Below the pieces are notes generated by a model. It was not told where the DNA came from, made no database searches, and saw nothing but the letters and a program-made list of their open reading frames with translations. A stretch of 7,641 nt of DNA from Chloroflexota bacterium. GTDB taxonomy: Bacteria > Chloroflexota > Dehalococcoidia > SAR202 > UBA11138. Each line of letters begins with the position of its first letter. Positions within the stretch are counted from its first letter, which is position 1. The position numbers were made by a program, and so were the translations under genes. Shown here piece after piece: positions 6,234-7,641 of this stretch. The stretch is taken from positions 1 through 7,641 of the forward strand of contig JADFHV010000100.1 in the NCBI GenBank assembly GCA_022566975.1, written 5' to 3'.

Positions 6234-6725
6234 ATTTTCGACGTCGCGATTCTGACCATCAGCGACACCGGCTCCAAGGGTGAGCGGGAAGATACGAGCG
6301 GTGACACCATCGCCGAGATAGTGGCAAGGGAGGGCTTCTCCCAGGTGAAGAGGGAGATCGTTCCCGACGAGAGGGAGCAGATCTCGGCGAAACTGCGCGA
6401 CTGGTGCGACAGCGGCGAAATCGACCTCGTACTCACGACGGGAGGCACCGGACTGGGTCCTCGAGATGTTACGCCCGAGGCCACCCGAGACGTCATCGAC
6501 ATTGAGGTCCCTGGCATCGCCGAGGCGGTGCGCATGGAGACCTTGAAGATCACACCCTTCGCCATGCTCAGCCGCGCCGTCGCCGGCGTCCGTTCCGGGT
6601 GCCTCATCATCAACCTGCCGGGGAGCCCCAAGGGCGTCAGGGAGTGCCTTGGGGTGGCGGTCACTGTGATACCCCACGCCCTGGAGATGGTAAAGGGCAG
6701 ACGAGGCCACCCGCCGGACCCGTAG
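6234..6725 (+). CDS. moaB: MogA/MoaB-family molybdenum cofactor biosynthesis protein, probable ATT start
   Basis: Members of this family bind molybdopterin and, in the MogA branch, adenylylate it before molybdate insertion; they act in the cytoplasm. From the ATT at 6234 the protein has 163 residues, a normal length. It opens FDVAILTISDTGSKGERE and carries the hallmark TTGGTG (68-73), then LGPRDVTPEAT (74-84), and NLPGSPKG (127-134). The first conventional start in frame is GTG at 6321 (codon 30), which would remove the first strand and the conserved TISD segment; a CTG at 6252 would also cut into it. I therefore choose the ATT, which has GAGGAG six bases upstream. A sequencing or assembly error (ATG read as ATT) is the main alternative. 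The stop codon TAG (6723-6725) lies inside a repeat element. Whether it is MogA or MoaB cannot be settled here, and no other Mo-cofactor gene is visible. Confidence 0.9.
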   Translation: MFDVAILTISDTGSKGEREDTSGDTIAEIVAREGFSQVKREIVPDEREQISAKLRDWCDSGEIDLVLTTGGTGLGPRDVTPEATRDVIDIEVPGIAEAVRMETLKITPFAMLSRAVAGVRSGCLIINLPGSPKGVRECLGVAVTVIPHALEMVKGRRGHPPDP

Positions 6726-6762
6726 GGGCGGACCGGCGTGTCGTCCCTCGTCTGTTAACGCG
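6721..6762 (+). repeat. Palindromic intergenic repeat, copy 1 (overlaps the moaB stop codon)
   Basis: This copy begins CGTAGGGGCGGACCGGCGTG and ends in GTTAACGCG. It aligns along its length with 6823-6863, with only a few differences and one gap. Its hairpin (GGGGCGGAC with GTCGTCCC) is imperfect. The TAG of CGTAGGGG is the moaB stop. A degenerate continuation, ending at about 6784 in GTACCCC, may correspond to the right arm of copy 2. Confidence 0.7.
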
Positions 6763-6822
6763 ACATGCGGACGTGGGTGTACCCCGATGGGTCGGAGCGG
6801 CCCACTCCCCCTGGACCGACCT

Positions 6823-6896
6823 CGTAGGGCGGACCTGCGTGTCCGCCCTGGTTTGTTAACGCGGCGGGCGGGCGCAGAAGCAGGTGCGCCCCTACG
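6823..6896 (+). repeat. Palindromic repeat copy 2 with terminal inverted repeats (MITE/REP-like)
   Basis: The left end CGTAGGGCGGACCTGC (6823-6838) is the near-perfect inverse of the right end (6880-6896), whose complement reads CGTAGGGGCGCACCTGC. A 9-bp perfect hairpin, AGGGCGGAC/GTCCGCCCT (6826-6834/6841-6849), is nested in the left part, and the palindrome GTTAAC lies at 6855-6860. The unit is about 74 bp and encodes nothing. It resembles a small non-autonomous mobile or REP-type element; whether it is repeated elsewhere in the genome cannot be seen here. Confidence 0.7.
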
Positions 6897-6956
6897 GAGA
6901 TACGAAAATCCCTTCCCACTCGTGAAGAAGGTTAGAAAAGGGGCCAATCTTCCCTC

Positions 6957-7641
6957 GTGCGCTTCCACGTCATGACCATCTTTCCGGGAATGTTCTCAAG
7001 CCCTCTGGCCGAGAGCATCATCGCCCGTGCCCTGGACAGGGGCCTGGTTGAGATAGAGCTGCACGACCTGCGGGAACGCACGCACGACCGGCACCGGACC
7101 GTAGACGACTATCCCTTCGGCGGCGGTCCGGGCATGATCCTGAAGCCGGAGCCACTCTTCGAGGCCGTGGAGGCCCTCTGTGCCTCGAGTCGCGAAGGGG
7201 ATGCCGTGCCCGTGGTACTGCTCACGCCACAGGGCCGCACGCTGACCCAGGGGATCGTCGAGCGGTTGGCCCAGCGCGCGGAGCTGGTGCTCATTTGCGG
7301 ACGATATGAGGGCGTAGACGAGCGAGTGCGCCAGCACCTGGTCACCGAAGAGATAAGCATCGGTGACTACGTCCTGAGCGGCGGCGAGCTGGCCGCCATG
7401 GTCCTCATCGACGCGGTCGCCCGGCTCATCCCGGGCGTCGTCGGCTCCGCGGAGTCGACACAGGCGGGCTCCTTCACCACCGGGCTGCTCCAACACCCGC
7501 AGTACACGCGGCCCGCCGATTTTCGCGGCTGGGCGGTGCCCGATGTCCTGACGTCCGGCAACCACGCCGAGATAGCGCGCTGGCGCCGACGAGAGTCTCT
7601 GCGCAGGACCTTCCATAGACGCCCCGACCTCTTGGAGTCTG
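6957..7641 (+). CDS. trmD: tRNA (guanine37-N1)-methyltransferase TrmD, missing the last codons at the window edge
   Basis: TrmD methylates G37 of tRNAs next to the anticodon and so prevents frameshifting. It is a homodimeric SPOUT enzyme with a deep trefoil knot. The 228 visible residues include the N-terminal [18 protein letters not shown] (55-60), and the knot motifs [11 protein letters not shown] (114-124) and [11 protein letters not shown] (134-144). PQYTRP (181-186) and LTSGNHAEI (198-206) follow. The conserved Arg of [11 protein letters not shown] is present (Arg156). Where homologues have Asp before SF (Asp169 in the E. coli/Haemophilus enzymes, the proposed general base), this protein has Gly171. 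The GTG at 6957 gives the standard N-terminus; an in-frame stop at 6933 excludes starts further up, and the ribosome binding site is poor (AGGGG about 13 bases away). The sequence ends in RRPDLLES, near the usual C-terminus. The usual partners rpsP and rimM are not upstream. Confidence 0.96.
   Translation, partial: MRFHVMTIFPGMFSSPLAESIIARALDRGLVEIELHDLRERTHDRHRTVDDYPFGGGPGMILKPEPLFEAVEALCASSREGDAVPVVLLTPQGRTLTQGIVERLAQRAELVLICGRYEGVDERVRQHLVTEEISIGDYVLSGGELAAMVLIDAVARLIPGVVGSAESTQAGSFTTGLLQHPQYTRPADFRGWAVPDVLTSGNHAEIARWRRRESLRRTFHRRPDLLES

Noticed and set aside
6321..6725. GTG at 6321 as the moaB start
   Set aside because: It deletes the first 29 residues, including the family's conserved first strand and TISD segment, which are intact and in frame upstream.
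6721..6896. Repeats as a CRISPR array
   Set aside because: There are only two unequal copies, the ends are inverted relative to each other, there is no regular spacer, and no cas genes are present.

Overview
This GC-rich bacterial window carries six housekeeping genes. I read it as probably Chloroflexota, perhaps a Dehalococcoidia/SAR202-type lineage. That is an inference from gene content: an adenosylcobalamin-type (class II) ribonucleotide reductase, an rsmH-ftsA-ftsZ cluster stripped of all murein genes, and GTAGGGGCGG-type palindromic repeats between genes. A tree would be needed to place it.

Positions 1-5938 are all on the minus strand. In transcription order: rsmH (16S rRNA m4C1402 methyltransferase), ftsA (membrane tether of the Z-ring) and ftsZ (division tubulin), tightly packed as one operon. 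A GC hairpin followed by a T-tract (about 2476-2511) probably terminates it. After a structured intergenic stretch comes a second unit, nrdR (ATP-cone/zinc repressor) and the 5' part of nrdJ, which runs off the left edge. In front of nrdR is a well-formed regulatory site: a perfect -35 hexamer, an 18-bp spacer occupied by one NrdR-box-like palindrome, a -10, and a second box-like site exactly 31 bp away. NrdR therefore probably represses its own gene and, by read-through, the reductase.

Positions 6234-7641 are on the plus strand and divergent from rsmH: a MogA/MoaB-family molybdenum cofactor gene, a cluster of palindromic repeat elements, and trmD (tRNA m1G37 methyltransferase), which lacks only its last few codons at the right edge.

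Points most worth a second look: the tandem NrdR boxes interlocked with the promoter; the moaB-type gene, whose conserved N-terminus can be reached only from an ATT start with a well-placed ribosome binding site; TrmD carrying Gly where the family has its catalytic Asp; the reduced division cluster; and the terminally inverted repeat element whose partial copy supplies the moaB stop codon. I saw no wholly new multi-gene system.
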